NCBI RefSeq assembly: GCF_030445035.2
Contig: NW_026688628.1
Coordinates: forward strand, 3,224,001 to 3,288,000
DNA length: 64,000 nucleotides
From: Dasypus novemcinctus
Lineage: Eukaryota > Chordata > Mammalia > Cingulata > Dasypodidae
Reading direction: 5' to 3'
Shown: positions 12,900-24,869 of the stretch, in pieces
Position numbering within the stretch: the stretch's first letter is position 1
Layout: each line of letters opens with the position of its first letter
Program-made: the position numbers and the translations under genes
The notes under the pieces: model-generated
Seen by the model: only the letters and a program-made list of their open reading frames with translations
Database searches by the model: none
Told to the model about the DNA's origin: nothing

Positions 12900-15800
12900 G
12901 GTAAATAATGCATTTACAGGAATATCATTGAATATCTCAGTCAAAAATTTTACATCCAGTAAGACACTCTTTAAAAAATGTGAGAGATAGTAAGACATCC
13001 TGAGATGAAAGCTGGAAGAATTCTTCCCTAATTCTGCCACAAAAACGGTTCTAAAGGGAATTTTTCAGATTGAAATGAAAGTACACCAAAAAGTGTTTCA
13101 AAATAGATAAAGAAACAATGACCTGCAGTTAAAGTAACCATTTGTGTAATTGTAAATGCCAGTATTATCGTACTGTACTGCTTAAAATGTAACTCCTTAT
13201 CTTCCTAAATGTGCCAAAATTCAAATACATAAAAAGTAATGATAAGTCAAAGCTTTTGTACACACAATCTACAAAGGCATAAGTGGTAACAAGTAAAAAA
13301 ATTTGGGGGACAGAGGCTTATAATATAAATGGATGCTATTAAAGTTAAGTAGGCATCAATCTGAAGATAATTGTGGTATATTTAGTATGTTAAATTTTAA
13401 ACCCATGGTAATTAACCATAAGGAAAACAAATGAAAAATATATTCAGCTAGAAATGAAAAGGCACTCAATAAGTTACAATACAAGAAAGCAAATTAATAT
13501 GAAAGTAAGCTTAAATATAAGGTGGAACAAAAATGAAAAATTACATTTTTTCATTTTAAATTAAATTCCCCAATCAAAACATACAGGCTGACAGAATGGA
13601 TAAAAAAATTATGAATCATTCATATCCTGTCCACAAGTGCCTTAGAGCCAGGGATGCAAAGCAGCTGAAAATGAAAGTTTGGAAAAAGATATTTCATGCA
13701 ACAGTAACAAAAAAGGACAGAGGTAGGTATACTAATAACAGTCAAAATAAGTTTTAAATGCAAAAGGTTATAAGGGATTAGAAGGCCATTTTATATTAAT
13801 AAAAGATACATTCCACCATGTAGGAGTAAAAGTCATAAATGTTTATGCACCTAATTAGGGTGCTCCAATACACAAGAGGCAAAATCTGGCAAACCTAAAG
13901 AGAGATAGAGACATCGCTACAATAATACTTGGAGACTGCAGTGCACCACTCAAATCATTAAAACAATTAGACACACTATCAACAAGGAAACAGAGAACTT
14001 GAACAATATGATAAATCTATGAGGAATACAATCTTCTCAAGTTCTCATGGATCTTTATTCAGTATAGACCATATGTTCAGTCTCAATCCAGGTCTGAATA
14101 AATAGAAAATGATTGAAATTATGCAGAGCACTTTCACAGAGCATAATGAAATGAAGCTGGAAATCAATAACAGGCAAGAAAGAGGAAAATACACAAATAG
14201 GAGGCCAAACAACAGATTCCTAAACAATCAGTGGGTCAAAGAAGAAACAATAAGAGAAACTTGTAGATATCTCAAGATGAATGAAAATGAGAGCACAACT
14301 TGTCAAAAATTATGGTATACCACAAAGGCAAGGCTGAGGGAAATTTATAGCCCTAAATGCCTATATTGAAAAGAAGAAAGAGTTAAAATAAAAGACCTAA
14401 TTAAATATTTGAACTAGAAAAAAACAGCAAACACAACCCAAAGCAAGCAGAAGGAATGAAATAATAGAGATTAGAGCAGAAATAAGTGAATTTTAGAACA
14501 AAAATTCAGAGAAAATCAACAAAATCAAAAGCTGGTTCCTTGAGAAGAGCAATAAAATTGACAAACCCTTTGCTAGACAAATAAAGAAAAAAAGAGAAAA
14601 GATGCTAATGAATAAAATCAGAAATGAAAGGGGAAAAGTTATAATGGAACCCACAAAAATAACAGGGATCAAAAGAGGAAGTTATGAGAAACTGTAAGCT
14701 AAGAAATTAGACAACTTAGTTGAAATGGACAAATTCCTAGACCTTCACAAAAAACCTACATTGCCTCTGCAAAAAATACCAGAGCTCAACAAATCAATCA
14801 CATTAAAGAGATAAAATTATCAAAAAAAAATCTCCCAACAAAGAAAAGCCCAGGTGATTTCACAGGTGAATTCTGCAAAGTATTTTGAGAAGAATTAAAA
14901 CCAATCCTATTTAAACTCTTCCAAAAAATTGAAGAGGAGGGAAAATTACCCAACATATTTGATAAAGCCAACATCACCCTAATACAAACCAAGAAAAGAC
15001 ACTACAAGGAATGAAAATTACAGACCGATATATCTAATGGACATAGATGCAAAAATCCTCAACAAAGTACTTGCAAAAAGAATCCAATGAAGAATTACAT
15101 TCCATGATCAAATGGGATTTACTCCTGGCATGCAAGGCTAGTTCAACACAAGGAAATCAATTAAAGTGATATACCAAAATAACAAATTGAAGGGAAAAAA
15201 TACATGATCATCTTGATTGATGCAGAAATGCATTCAACAAAAACCAGCATCCTTTCTTGATTTAAAAACACTTCAAAAGATAGGAATAAAAGAAATATTC
15301 CTTAATATGATGAAGGGTATTTAAGAAAAATGCACAGTCAACATTGTACTCAATGAGGAAGAGTTGAAAGCATTCCTTCTAAGACCAGGAACAAGGCAAG
15401 GATGCCCACTGCCCTCACAATTGTTTAACTTGTACCAGAAATTTCCAGTTCCAAGTATCTATGTAAAAACATATGTGAGCTAATAAACAGATTCAGGAAA
15501 GTGGCAGGATATAAGATCAACTTGCAAAAATCTGTAATTTCTCTATACACTAGCATTGAAAAACTGAGGAGGAAATCAGGAAAAAAATTGCATTTACAGT
15601 GACAACAAAAAGACTCAAATACCTAGGAATCAATTTAACTAAAGATGTGAATGAGCTATATCCAGAAGACTACAATATATTGCTAATAAAAATCAAAGAA
15701 AACCTAAACAAATGGAAAGATATTTCATGTTCATGGATTGTTAGACTAAATATTGTGAAGATGTTAAGCCTATCAAAATTGATCTATAGACTCCATGTAA

Positions 15801-17330
15801 GACCAATCAGAATTCCAACAGCCTATTTTATACAAATAGAAAAGGTAACTGCCAAGTTTCTTTGGAAGGGAATTGGGACCCAAAAAGCCAAAGACATCCT
15901 AAAAAAGAAGGGCCTGACCTTGTTTCAAGACCTGACCTTGAAACATATTGCAGAGCAACAGGGTCAAAACAGCATGGCATGGGCATAAAAGTAGACACAT
16001 TGGTCAATGGATTCAAATAGATAGTTCAAAATTAGACTGTCACAGCTACTGCCAACTGTTTTTTTTTTTTAAAGATTTATTTTTATTTATTTAATTCCCC
16101 TCCCCTCCCCCGGTTGTCTATTTTCTGTGTCTTTTTGCTGCATCTTGTTTCTTTGTCTGTTTCTTTGTCCGCTTCTGCTGTCGTCAGCGGCACGGGAAGT
16201 GTGGGTGGCGCCATTCCTCGGCAGGCTGCTCCCTCCTTCGCGCTGGGCGGCTCTCCTTATGGGTGCACTCCTTGCACATGGGGCTCCCCTACGTGGGGGA
16301 CACCCCTGTGTAGCACGTCACTCCTTGCGCGCATCAGCACTGCGCACGGGCCAGCTCCACACGGGTCAAGGAGGCCCGGGGCTTGAACCGCGGACCTCCC
16401 ATGTGGTAGACGGACGCCCTAACCACTGGGCCAAAGTCAGTTTCCCGCCAACTGGTTTTGATAAGCCTACCATGTCCACCTTATTGGACAAAACCGACTC
16501 TTCAACAACTGATGCTGGGAGAACTGGATATCCATAACCAAAGGAATAAAAGAAGACCCCTTTACAAGAAGAGCTCAAAATGGATCAAAGACCTAAATAT
16601 AAAATCCAGGATCATGAAACAACTAGATGAAAATGTAGGAAAACATCTTCAAGATCTGGAAGGTGTCTTATACCTTATACCCAAGTCTCAAGAAAAAAAA
16701 GAAAAAAAAAAGATAAATGGAACCTCCTCAAATTAAACACTTTTACACCTCAAAAGACTTTGTCAAAAGGTTGGGAATACAGGAGACCCAAAGGGAGAAA
16801 ATATTTGGAAATCACATATCTGATAAGTATTTAATTTCTGTGATATATGAAGAGATTCTACAACTCAACAATAAAAAGACAAATGACCCAATTAAAAAAT
16901 GGGCAGAAGGCTTAAAGAGACATTTATCCAAAGAAGAAATACAGTGGTGATAAAACACATGAAAAAATGCTCAACATCACTAGATATTAGGGAAATGCAA
17001 ATCTAAGCTATGATGAGATATTTCATACCAAATAGAATGACCACAATTAAAAAGAAAACTACAGGTGTTGGAGAGGATGTGAAGAGTTAGGAACTCTTAT
17101 ATATTGTTGTTTGAAAGGTAGAAATGTACAGCCATAAGGAATTTGAATATAGATTTTGTCATGTGACCCAGCAATACCACTACTAGATATATACCCAGAT
17201 GAACTGAGAGCAATGACATAAGCAGACATCTACATCCTGATGTTTGTGGAGGCATTATTCACAATCACCAAAAGATAGGAACAACCCTGTTGTCCATCAT
17301 CTGATGAATGGACAAATTGCATAAATTCAG
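12900..17330 (+). pseudogene. L1-D ORF2 remnant (endonuclease/reverse transcriptase)
   Basis: Degenerate ORF2. The endonuclease region lies near 13.5-14.1 kb, with the GDxxxPL-type block near 13.93 kb. The linker and RT start lie at 14.2-15.2 kb. The RT block 'ggaacaaggcaaggatgccc' (GTRQGCP) is near 15.39 kb. The thumb block [14 protein letters not shown] is near 15.6 kb and the C-terminal region at 16.45-17.33 kb. The segment that should carry the catalytic FADD box, between about 15.43 and 15.48 kb, is missing, so the copy has an internal deletion in addition to stops. It is interrupted by the DAS SINE. Confidence 0.85.
16059..16446 (-). mobile_element. DAS-type tRNA-derived SINE (copy 1)
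   Basis: Armadillo SINE, transcribed by RNA polymerase III and mobilised by L1. Read on the minus strand it starts near 16,446 with a tRNA-like head: an A box (TGGCCCAGTGG, near 16,424-16,434) and a B box (GGTTCAAGCCC-like, near 16,380). A ~250-bp tRNA-unrelated body follows, then an A-rich tail (the T run at 16,060-16,071). It is flanked by the target duplication GCCAACTG (16,051-16,058 and 16,447-16,454) inside the L1-D ORF2 remnant, so it inserted after L1-D had died or was dying. Confidence 0.92.
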
Positions 17331-18110
17331 GGAGTTAATAATTAGAATATTGGTCACCAGAAAATGGAATGAAGTTAGAGAATGGAAAGCTGAGGTTTAA
17401 TCTGTGAAAAATTCATAACAAGATTGTTTGTAAATCTTTGGAAATGAATATAAATGATGAAAGCACATCATAGTATTTGTAACTAGAAGTGCTAATACAT
17501 AGGTATAACTATTGAAAGGGAAACTATATGGTCATGTATAATACTAGAAGGAACCCTAAAAAATGTAACAGGGGACTGTATAGCATAGTAAAACCTCATG
17601 TGAAATATAAGTATGGGGAATATTACATATAAAATACTGTTTTTCTTTGAACATAAATATGTGTTAATGTTACAAGATGTTAACATCAGGAAAAAATACA
17701 ACTATGGACAGTAATGTATAGTAATATATTAATAATCTGTCATTAAGGGTAAGAAAGGAAATATACTAAGTGAAAGAAACTAGATAAAGGGTACTACATA
17801 TTTTTGTTCCCATCTGTACAAAATATAATACAAATAAATTGGAGAGAGCGAAATAGAAAATCAGCTAGGCATGGCAGAGGAAGGATAGACTGAGAGGTGA
17901 ATTTTAAGGGGTAGAGTTTTCCGTTTGGGCTTTTTTTGTTTGTTATTATTATTTTTATTATTGGAGAAATGAAAACAACCTAATAATGATTGCTGTGATG
18001 AATCCACATCTCCAAGATTATACCACATATCATTGATGTTACACTTCTGACCAACTGTATATTTTATTATTTATCATTAAATTTGATTAAAATATATCTA
18101 ATAGAAGTAA

Positions 18111-18904
18111 TATATATGCAAAAATAGTATGAGTATGCTGATTCATAGTGATGAATATATAATGAAGAAAAATATACTCCTGAATATTGAGAAATGTTGA
18201 AATTATCTTCTCAGAAAAACAATTCACTTAAACAAATTTTCTACTTTACAAATCAAGGAAGTGATTATAGGGAGAAAGTCAATACATATTAATCACCCAA
18301 TCTGACTGATAGTTTCATTCATCCAGGCATCTGTCCATTTAGATGACTATCCAGAATAATGTATTTTAGCCCTGGGAGTTTGAGTAGCTATCTTCAAATT
18401 GTTTTTATTTTATTGCTCTAGATTTTGGGATTAATTTGCAAATCTTGGTAGAACTTCCCATTTTTATTTCTGGCTCCTTTTGGTCCCCATTCAATAATCC
18501 AGCTCTACTAAGCTTCATTTGGTTCTTTGTATTATCCAGGATATTTTTCCATGTATGGTTACCATGTATAAAATTCTCCTTCAAATTCTTTTTTTACACT
18601 CTACCATATTTATCCATCTGAAAACTGTGCATTCCTGTGATTTGAATTAATAATAATTTCTTCTATAAACATTTCCAAATTCTCTGCTATGGTAACTCCC
18701 TGTCAATGCCAAGTTGATTCCCTTTAATTATCATATTTATAGCATCCATAACACTTCCATTAATTTGTGTTACCAGTTTTCCCACCTAAACCAAGCATTC
18801 AAGATCTGCAGTGTGCTCATCAAAGTGAAGCAGGCCAGACACAAAAGGCCAAAAACTATGATTGTGCTATTTTGAATGAAATACATTGTTTAAACTCATG
18901 CAGT
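18111..18904. other. AT-rich sequence, no gene recognised
   Basis: Between the end of L1-D and another L1 3'-UTR scrap. Only chance reading frames are seen. Confidence 0.5.
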
Positions 18905-19110
18905 TAAAATTAGAATATAAATCACTAGAGATTAGAATGAGGGTAAAGAATGGAAAAGTGAGGGTTAATCTATGCAGAATTAGTAAAAAGATTGTTTGTA
19001 AATCTTGGGAAATGAATAGAAATGTTGAAAGCACATCATAGTCCTTGTAAATATCAGAACTATTTTATGGGTATGAGAGTGGTTGAAGGAGAAAATCTAA
19101 GGACATATTC
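18905..19110 (+). mobile_element. L1-D-type 3'-UTR fragment
   Basis: Closely resembles 17,345-17,520 within L1-D. Shared strings include 'aagattgtttgtaaatct' and 'gaaagcacatcatagt'. It is a separate, truncated copy of the same 3' UTR, or a local duplication. Confidence 0.8.
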
Positions 19111-20148
19111 AAATGACCAATCTGTTTACTGTGCCAATTTGTCCAGCTGCCTGGTATTAAGATGGTCAATTATTATGAAGGATCAAAATAAAACTAACCT
19201 TAAAAACTTTGTGCACCTAATATCATTGCAATCAAGAGACAAAGATAAAAGACAATTATTCTCTGTTTTGTGGAAGATGGCAGAGTCAGACAACCAACAA
19301 TGCAAATGGAGGAAACTAACTCACTGTCAAGGAGCCCTGATCAAAAATCTTCTGCCTTTTTACTGACTGGGGAGGCAAGGTAGATGGAAAGAAGAGAGAA
19401 GGGCTAAGAGTAGAAAAGTACTCAGAGTGTGGAGGATTGACTCAGCCAAGGTCCCCCAATTAGGAAGTCTTGGCTGAAGCACCAGGGAACAATCTCAGCT
19501 GTGGCCCCAGATCAGGAGTCCACTACACGGAGGCACCTAGACTAGGAATGCAAACGTGTATAAGCATGGCTGGGCCAAGGATCACTGAGTGTATGACTGG
19601 AGCTCTCTTCAGAAAACTGTAATGCACTGACTTTACAGCATGCCTGATGTGGGGAGGGGAGCTTTCTCTCATGAGGCTGCCAGAAAGGTTTATAATGTCC
19701 CATACTCAGGGCTGAATGATCACATGTAAGATTTTGGCCAGGAGCCAGACTCCTCAATTATTAACATATTTGTAATATTTAATAATTTAGCTATTTCCTC
19801 CAAATATTGACTATTTTTTGTAAGCGCATCATATAATTGTATAGTGTGTCATGTAATTAGCTGCATATAATTAGTAGTTCTTTACAAATTGAAATCATTA
19901 TAACTCTAGTTTTGTTATCCCTTAATTTCTTTTCTTTATCTCTATCTTATATGACTGAGTTATGTTCTATATGATGTTTATATTTCTGTATATCTTGGGG
20001 TTTGCAATTCATTTTATTTATTTTATAAGCTTTTGAAAAGAATTTCTTCTTACAATTGACAGGCTTCCTTTTTGCTTATATGCATACTTCTTGTCCAATG
20101 TTGAATTTTTTTAACATTTTACAATAGTATACTCAAAATTATGCTAAC
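19111..20148. other. Mixed sequence, possible old L1 5'-UTR-like block
   Basis: At 19,270-19,760 the GC content rises, and the block opens with 'gtggaagatggcagagtcag', which resembles the AAGATGG start of many L1 5' UTRs. No ORF1 follows. The remainder is AT-rich with nothing recognised. Confidence 0.35.
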
Positions 20149-20593
20149 ACATTCAGTTTTATTTTATTTATTTATTTATTTAAAAGATTTATTTATTTAT
20201 TTCTCTCCCCTTCCCCCCACCCCAGTTGTCTGTTCTCTGCATCTATTTGCTGCGTCTTCTTTGTCTGCTTCTGTTGTTGTCAGCAGCACGGGGAACTGTT
20301 TCTTTTTGTTGTGTCATCTTGCTGTGTCATCTGTGTGTGCAGTGCCATTCCTGGGCAGGCTGCACTTTCTTTCATGCTGGGCTGCTCTCCTTACAGGGTG
20401 CACTCCTTGCACATGGGGCTCCCCTACACGGGGGACACCCTGCATGTCAGGGCACTCTTTGCACGTATCAGTACTGCGCATGGGCCAGCTCCACACGGGT
20501 CAAGGAGGCCTGGGATTTGAACCGTGGACCTTCCATGTGGTAGACAGACGCCCTTAACCACTGGGCCAAGTCCGCCACCTACATTCAGTTTTA
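20149..20593 (-). mobile_element. DAS-type SINE (copy 2) with 13-bp target duplications
   Basis: Same family as the 16.06-kb copy, same orientation. The element proper is 20,162-20,580. It is bounded by perfect target duplications ACATTCAGTTTTA at 20,149-20,161 and 20,581-20,593. On the minus strand the A box TGGCCCAGTGG and the B box GGTTCAAATCC are both intact, and the tail is made of AAAT units. The good duplications and intact boxes suggest a comparatively recent insertion. Confidence 0.95.
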
Positions 20594-20849
20594 AATCTAA
20601 CTAATACTGTTATATTTTGTGCACCACAAATTCTACTTTATTGCCTGCTGTTGTCCTATTCTTAAGTTTAATGGAATATATCAAATAATTGATTTGTAAA
20701 AATCATGCTCATAAAAATCAGAGATCTCACTTATTATTGAATTTTTGTTTATTTGCATACATAAAAAGAATTGAGTAACTTAAGGAGGAGGAAGATATCT
20801 AAGATCTCTAAAGCAATTTTCCTGTCATTCTTGCCATAGTAGTAAAAAT
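20594..20849. other. AT-rich spacer
   Basis: Unique-looking sequence between the SINE and the partial LTR. Nothing recognised. Confidence 0.4.
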
Positions 20850-21232
20850 ATTTCAGCCCAAAGAACACAAGACATGGCAGATGAGAGAACATAGTTTTGA
20901 TGCTGGAGACCAAGGGACTGGTGAGCCATTTCCCTGATTGTTTGCAGCTGAAAAGAACAGAGCAGCTGAGTCCTAAACCAGCCTACAGCTGAGATCAGAA
21001 GAAGCTGGAGCCTTAGGAAGAAAGAGGAAGGTTGAACTTTCACAGATGTTACCCACTATCTTTCTTCACCATGTGGCAACAGACACTTGGTGAGGACATA
21101 CCTCTTATGGTACCTTGAGTTGGACTCTTTAGGGCCTTGTAACTGTATGCTTTTACCCCAAATAAATATCCAGTATAAAAGCCAACAGATTTCTGATACT
21201 TTGCATCAGTACTCCTTTAGTTGACTAATACA
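20850..21232 (+). mobile_element. Partial 5' LTR, ERVL/MaLR-like
   Basis: Matches the second half of the LTR at 23,855-24,446. Both contain the 'gttttgatgctgg' block, a GCCTACAGCTG block, CCAAATAAA (poly(A) signal) and AAAAGCCAACAGATTTCTG, and both end in a GACTAATA motif. The first half of this LTR is missing. The end CTAATACA followed by a leucine-type primer binding site is typical of ERVL-MaLR elements. Confidence 0.75.
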
Positions 21233-22614
21233 GAATTTGGCACCAGGAGAATGGTGTCATGCTTTTGCAATTACCAAAATTCTGGAATGGTTTTATAAAT
21301 GGTTAAGGAGTATTTTTTGAAGGAATTTTGAGATGCTTGATGGAAAATCCCTAGACTGCTTTGAAGAGACTGTTGGTAGGAATATGGGCACTAAGTTATT
21401 TCCAATAAGGCCTTAGAAAGAAGTGATGAAACTATTATTGAAAACTGGAGAAAAGGTGATCCATGTTTTAAAGTTTCAGAGAGCTTAGCAAGATTGACTC
21501 CTGATATTGTTATAGAATTTGAGAGAGGTTTAATTATTTGAGTATAGAGAGGCCAGGACTCAGGAATGATTTTGAGAAGGAAAAATGGTTTATTGATGGC
21601 TGGCTGGACTCAGGAGCTTTCAGTTTCAATCCCGAGCCCCGAACAAGATTTTTGAGTCCCTTTAGTACAGAGAGAAAAGGCCAAATGGTCCTTTTGTTTC
21701 AGTTCTCAGTAGGCTTGAATTAGCATATATATCTTCCATATCTTAGGTAAGCTTTTAGCATGGACCTCAGGCATTCTAGATAAGCTTTTAGCATATTTGG
21801 TTTGCATTTCCCCTGAATACTTAAAGTTTATAGACCTTGCATTGTTAAACTATTTCCTGGGACTAGAGTCCTTGCCCTGGTCACCAAGGGCAGGACTGAA
21901 GCCTTTTATCATTCCACACCCACAAGTTACAGATAGTTTAGGTTATCTCTGAAGAGACAAAGAGCCTCCCACCCATAGCCCACTCAATATTATATGGAAG
22001 CCAGAATTTGAAAATCACAAACTTGGACATTTAGCCAAGGAGATTTCCAGACCAAATGTGGAAAATGCAATCTGGCTTCTCCTTGCAGTTTATAGCAAAA
22101 TGTTAGAGGAAAGAGATAAGCTAGTAACTGAATTGTTGGGCCCAAAGGAAACAGAAACTGACTCCAGAAATTCCAAGCCTCTGGCAATCAAGCCCTGAAA
22201 CAATAGTGTCCCATTTGAGAAATTAACTGAAGTTGGTAAGTCAGGATTGAAAAGGCAACTATCCAGGAAAGATTTGTGGAATGTTTTACTATCTCATGGC
22301 TTTGGACCTCTATTTCCTGCATGCTAAACCAACATACTTTTTGAGAAAGCTTTATAAACAAAACTACTGTCAGCCTGGACTTAAAGGGACATGGAGGGGA
22401 GAGATGAAAGGGAAAATGGCTTTAAGAGGGAGACCATGGAAACTGATGTCTGGAATTAAGACATCTCCTTGGGCCAAGAGAGGAACCCCACCCATGTGTA
22501 CAGAAAGGGTGAATTTGACCTGGCAGTTGAAGAGATTGGATAGTCCATCCCACTGTTCAGGGAGACTCTTACCATCTTAGGCTAAAAAGAGAGGGGAGGA
22601 GCTTCCCCAAGGGT

Positions 22615-22865
22615 TGGGGAGAGTGAGGTCAACACCCCATAGGTCTGAGAGGGGTGGGTCTATCCCCATAGACTAGGGAAAGCAGGTCACCACCTCATTG
22701 CTCTGAGTGGGTTGGGCCTGTATAGAGATTAGGGACAGTGTTGCATCCACCTCAATGTACTAAGGGGGTTGAGACTACCCCAGGGAGGGGATAAATTGTG
22801 GCCATTACCCCAATGTTCTTGAAGGGGGTTCTGGAGCTCAGTTGCTACCCAGATGCTTGATGAGG
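22615..22865 (+). repeat. Diverged ~58-bp tandem repeat, about four units
   Basis: Each unit has the pattern of a 'gtc.cCAcCcCAxxGxxCTgAGxGGGxTggg' block. The starts fall near 22,615, 22,680, 22,735 and 22,793. Similar short tandem units are known in the internal regions of MaLR elements. Confidence 0.65.
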
Positions 22866-22955
22866 GTGGAACCAAGAAAAAGACTGTTGTGCAAGCCTGT
22901 GGAAAGAGCAGACCCCCAAGAGGCCACAAGGATGAGAAGACACCATCATCTTAAG

Positions 22956-23549
22956 AATGACCAACCACCACACCAGGGAGCCAAGAGTGCCTACAACTGA
23001 AAGCAGGAGAATTGCATCCAGCATCCATGTGGAATCGAAGCCCCTCTTGATATAGATGTGGAGTGGACACAACCATTCTAAGGTCCATAGGATGGAGGAA
23101 TAGAGTATGGATTAGAGTGGACTTACTGATATTCTATTCATGAACTATTGTGATTAGTAATCAAAGAAAATGTGGCATTGGTGTGGAGAAAGTGGCCATG
23201 GTGGCTGCTGGGGGTAGGGAGTGGAGGAAGAGATGTGATGTGGGGGCATTTTTGGGGGGTTGGAGTTGTCCTGGGTGGTGCTGCAGGGACAGTTACCAGA
23301 CATTGTATGTCCTCCCATGGCCCACTGGGTGGACTGTGGGAGAGTGTGGGCTATGGTGTGGACCATTGACCATGAGGTGCAGCAGCGCTCAGAAATGTAT
23401 TCACCAAGTGCAATGAATGTCTCATGATGATGGAGGAGGTTGTTGTTATGGGGGAAGGAATGGGGTGAAGGGAGTGGGAGTATATGGGGACCTCATATTT
23501 TTTTAATGTAACATTAAAAAAATAAATAAAGACCAAAAAAAAAATGACC
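22956..23549 (+). mobile_element. L1 3'-UTR insertion (5'-truncated L1) with target duplications
   Basis: Matches the last ~550 bases of the L1-A 3' UTR (about 4.24-4.74 kb) and ends in an A-rich tail. It is flanked by AATGACC at 22,956-22,962 and 23,543-23,549. It contains only 3' UTR, so it is an extreme 5' truncation within the ERVL-like internal region. Confidence 0.85.
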
Positions 23550-23854
23550 CTCAGACTTTGATATCTAATGGAATATATCTTGCAGATTTTCAGAACAGTT
23601 GGGGAACTGTGACTCATGTTTCCCTCCCAAATTCTTCTTATGGTAATGTAAATGTTTAACCCCTGTCTGCCTCTTTGCATATTGAAAGCAAATAAATTGT
23701 TTTGTAAGTTACACAGGTATTTGGCTAGAGGGGACTTTGCCCCAAAACAAATTTATTTCTATAAACTGATTGTGATGTGATTTTGTACTTAGCATGGCTA
23801 CTGAAATAAGGTTGTTGAATATTGTAATGTCTTTTTGGAATTCAGAGGGTGGAG

Positions 23855-24446
23855 TGTGGCAGTTTGATTTTATTTATGAATTCCAAAAACAGATTTTGAT
23901 TATGTTGGTAAACTGGTCTGTTTATCTGGGCATGATATCCTTTGACTGATTTAAATTCAAGGCTTTACATTTACTTGATTAAATCAACATTAGAGCTTGG
24001 ATTTGGCCATGCCTTTAGGGCATGCAAGGTAGAGTCCCTTCCCCCTTGGTGGGCTATAAAAATGGTCACAAATACAGATGAACACAGAAAAAGACGGCAG
24101 AGGAGAGTACTGTTTTGATGCTGGAAACCAGGGGAGAGATGATCAATTAGCCTGATAGTTTGCAGTTAAAGGGAACAGAGCAGGTGAGCCCTATGCCAGC
24201 CTACAGCTGGGATTGGAAGGAGCTGGGCCCATTGAGATTTAAGAGGAAGAGGAAGGCTGAACCCTCACAGATATCACCTGCCATCTTGCTTCAACATATG
24301 GCAACAGACATTTGGTGAGGAAGTACCTCTTATGTTACCTTGAGTTGGACCTTATAACTGTAAATTTCTTTCCCAAATAAACACGCTTATAAAAGCCAAC
24401 AGATTTCTGGTGCTTTGCATCAGCACCCCTTTGACTGACTAATATA
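23855..24446 (+). mobile_element. 3' LTR, ERVL/MaLR-like
   Basis: Starts TGTGGCAGTTTG and ends in an ACTAATA motif. A TATAAA box (near 24,055) and AATAAA (near 24,376) are visible. The second half is shared with the partial LTR at 20.85-21.23 kb. The same LTR family appears in reverse at 41.5-42.0 kb. Confidence 0.75.
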
Positions 24447-24459
24447 GCTGTACAAACTC

Positions 24460-24720
24460 ATTTGTATTTCACATTCCCCCCTTTTGCTCAAGGTCTTTTT
24501 CCAGATGCATTGCTAGTTGGCACTTGGTAATAATCCCTTAGTGCTATGGAATATTGTCCCTGTGATTTATGTCTCATGCCAGGGGGAATATAGTGCATTT
24601 ATATGATGAGCTTGGCTTAGAGAGAGGCCACATTTGAACAAGGAGGTCTTCAGGAGGTTCTTCTTAGGCAGTATGTAAGACTAGGCCAAGTTTCTATTTC
24701 TATTTGTTAAACTTTTAACA
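24460..24720 (-). mobile_element. Old L1 3'-UTR fragment, reverse orientation
   Basis: Reverse complement of the block around 3500-3750 of L1-A. Shared features are the 'caaggtcttttt' edge, 'cttggtaataatccctt', 'gtctcatgccagg' and 'aggccacatttgaac'. It is more diverged than the copy at 36.85-37.1 kb. Confidence 0.75.
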
Positions 24721-24869
24721 AGATGACTACATTTGCTACTATTTTTTATTGTGGTAAAATACAACCACCTTTAAGCATTCACTTCAGTGGCATTAATTAT
24801 ACTTAAAATGTTGTGCTACCATCATCCTTTACCAAAGTTTTCTAGTCTCCCCAAACAGGAAATCTATAC

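Larger units (their letters stand above)
11880..18110 (+). mobile_element. L1-D: old, nearly full-coding LINE-1, interrupted by a DAS SINE
   Basis: An ancient plus-strand L1. ORF1 remains occupy about 11.9-12.55 kb, ORF2 remains about 12.9-17.33 kb, and an AT-rich 3' UTR follows to about 18.1 kb. A DAS SINE splits ORF2 at 16,059-16,446. Many stops and frameshifts are present. The 3' UTR differs from the G-rich one of L1-A and L1-B, so this is another L1 lineage; a fragment of the same 3' UTR recurs at 18.9-19.1 kb. The 5' boundary is uncertain. Confidence 0.85.
21233..23854 (+). mobile_element. ERVL/MaLR-like internal region, degenerate
   Basis: Begins with TTTGGCACCAGGAGA (21,236-21,250), fitting a tRNA-Leu-type primer binding site as in ERVL/MaLR elements. 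No gag or pol reading frame is recognisable. MaLR internal regions are normally non-coding or carry only gag-like debris. A tandem repeat lies at 22,615-22,865. An L1 3'-UTR insertion occupies 22,963-23,540. The block 21,530-21,980 was not identified and may be another insertion. Confidence 0.6.

Noticed and set aside
16424-16446. tRNA-like A and B boxes at the DAS SINEs as possible tRNA genes
   Set aside because: The boxes sit in a ~400-bp element with A-rich tail and target duplications; no cloverleaf-length tRNA end is present. They are SINE heads.
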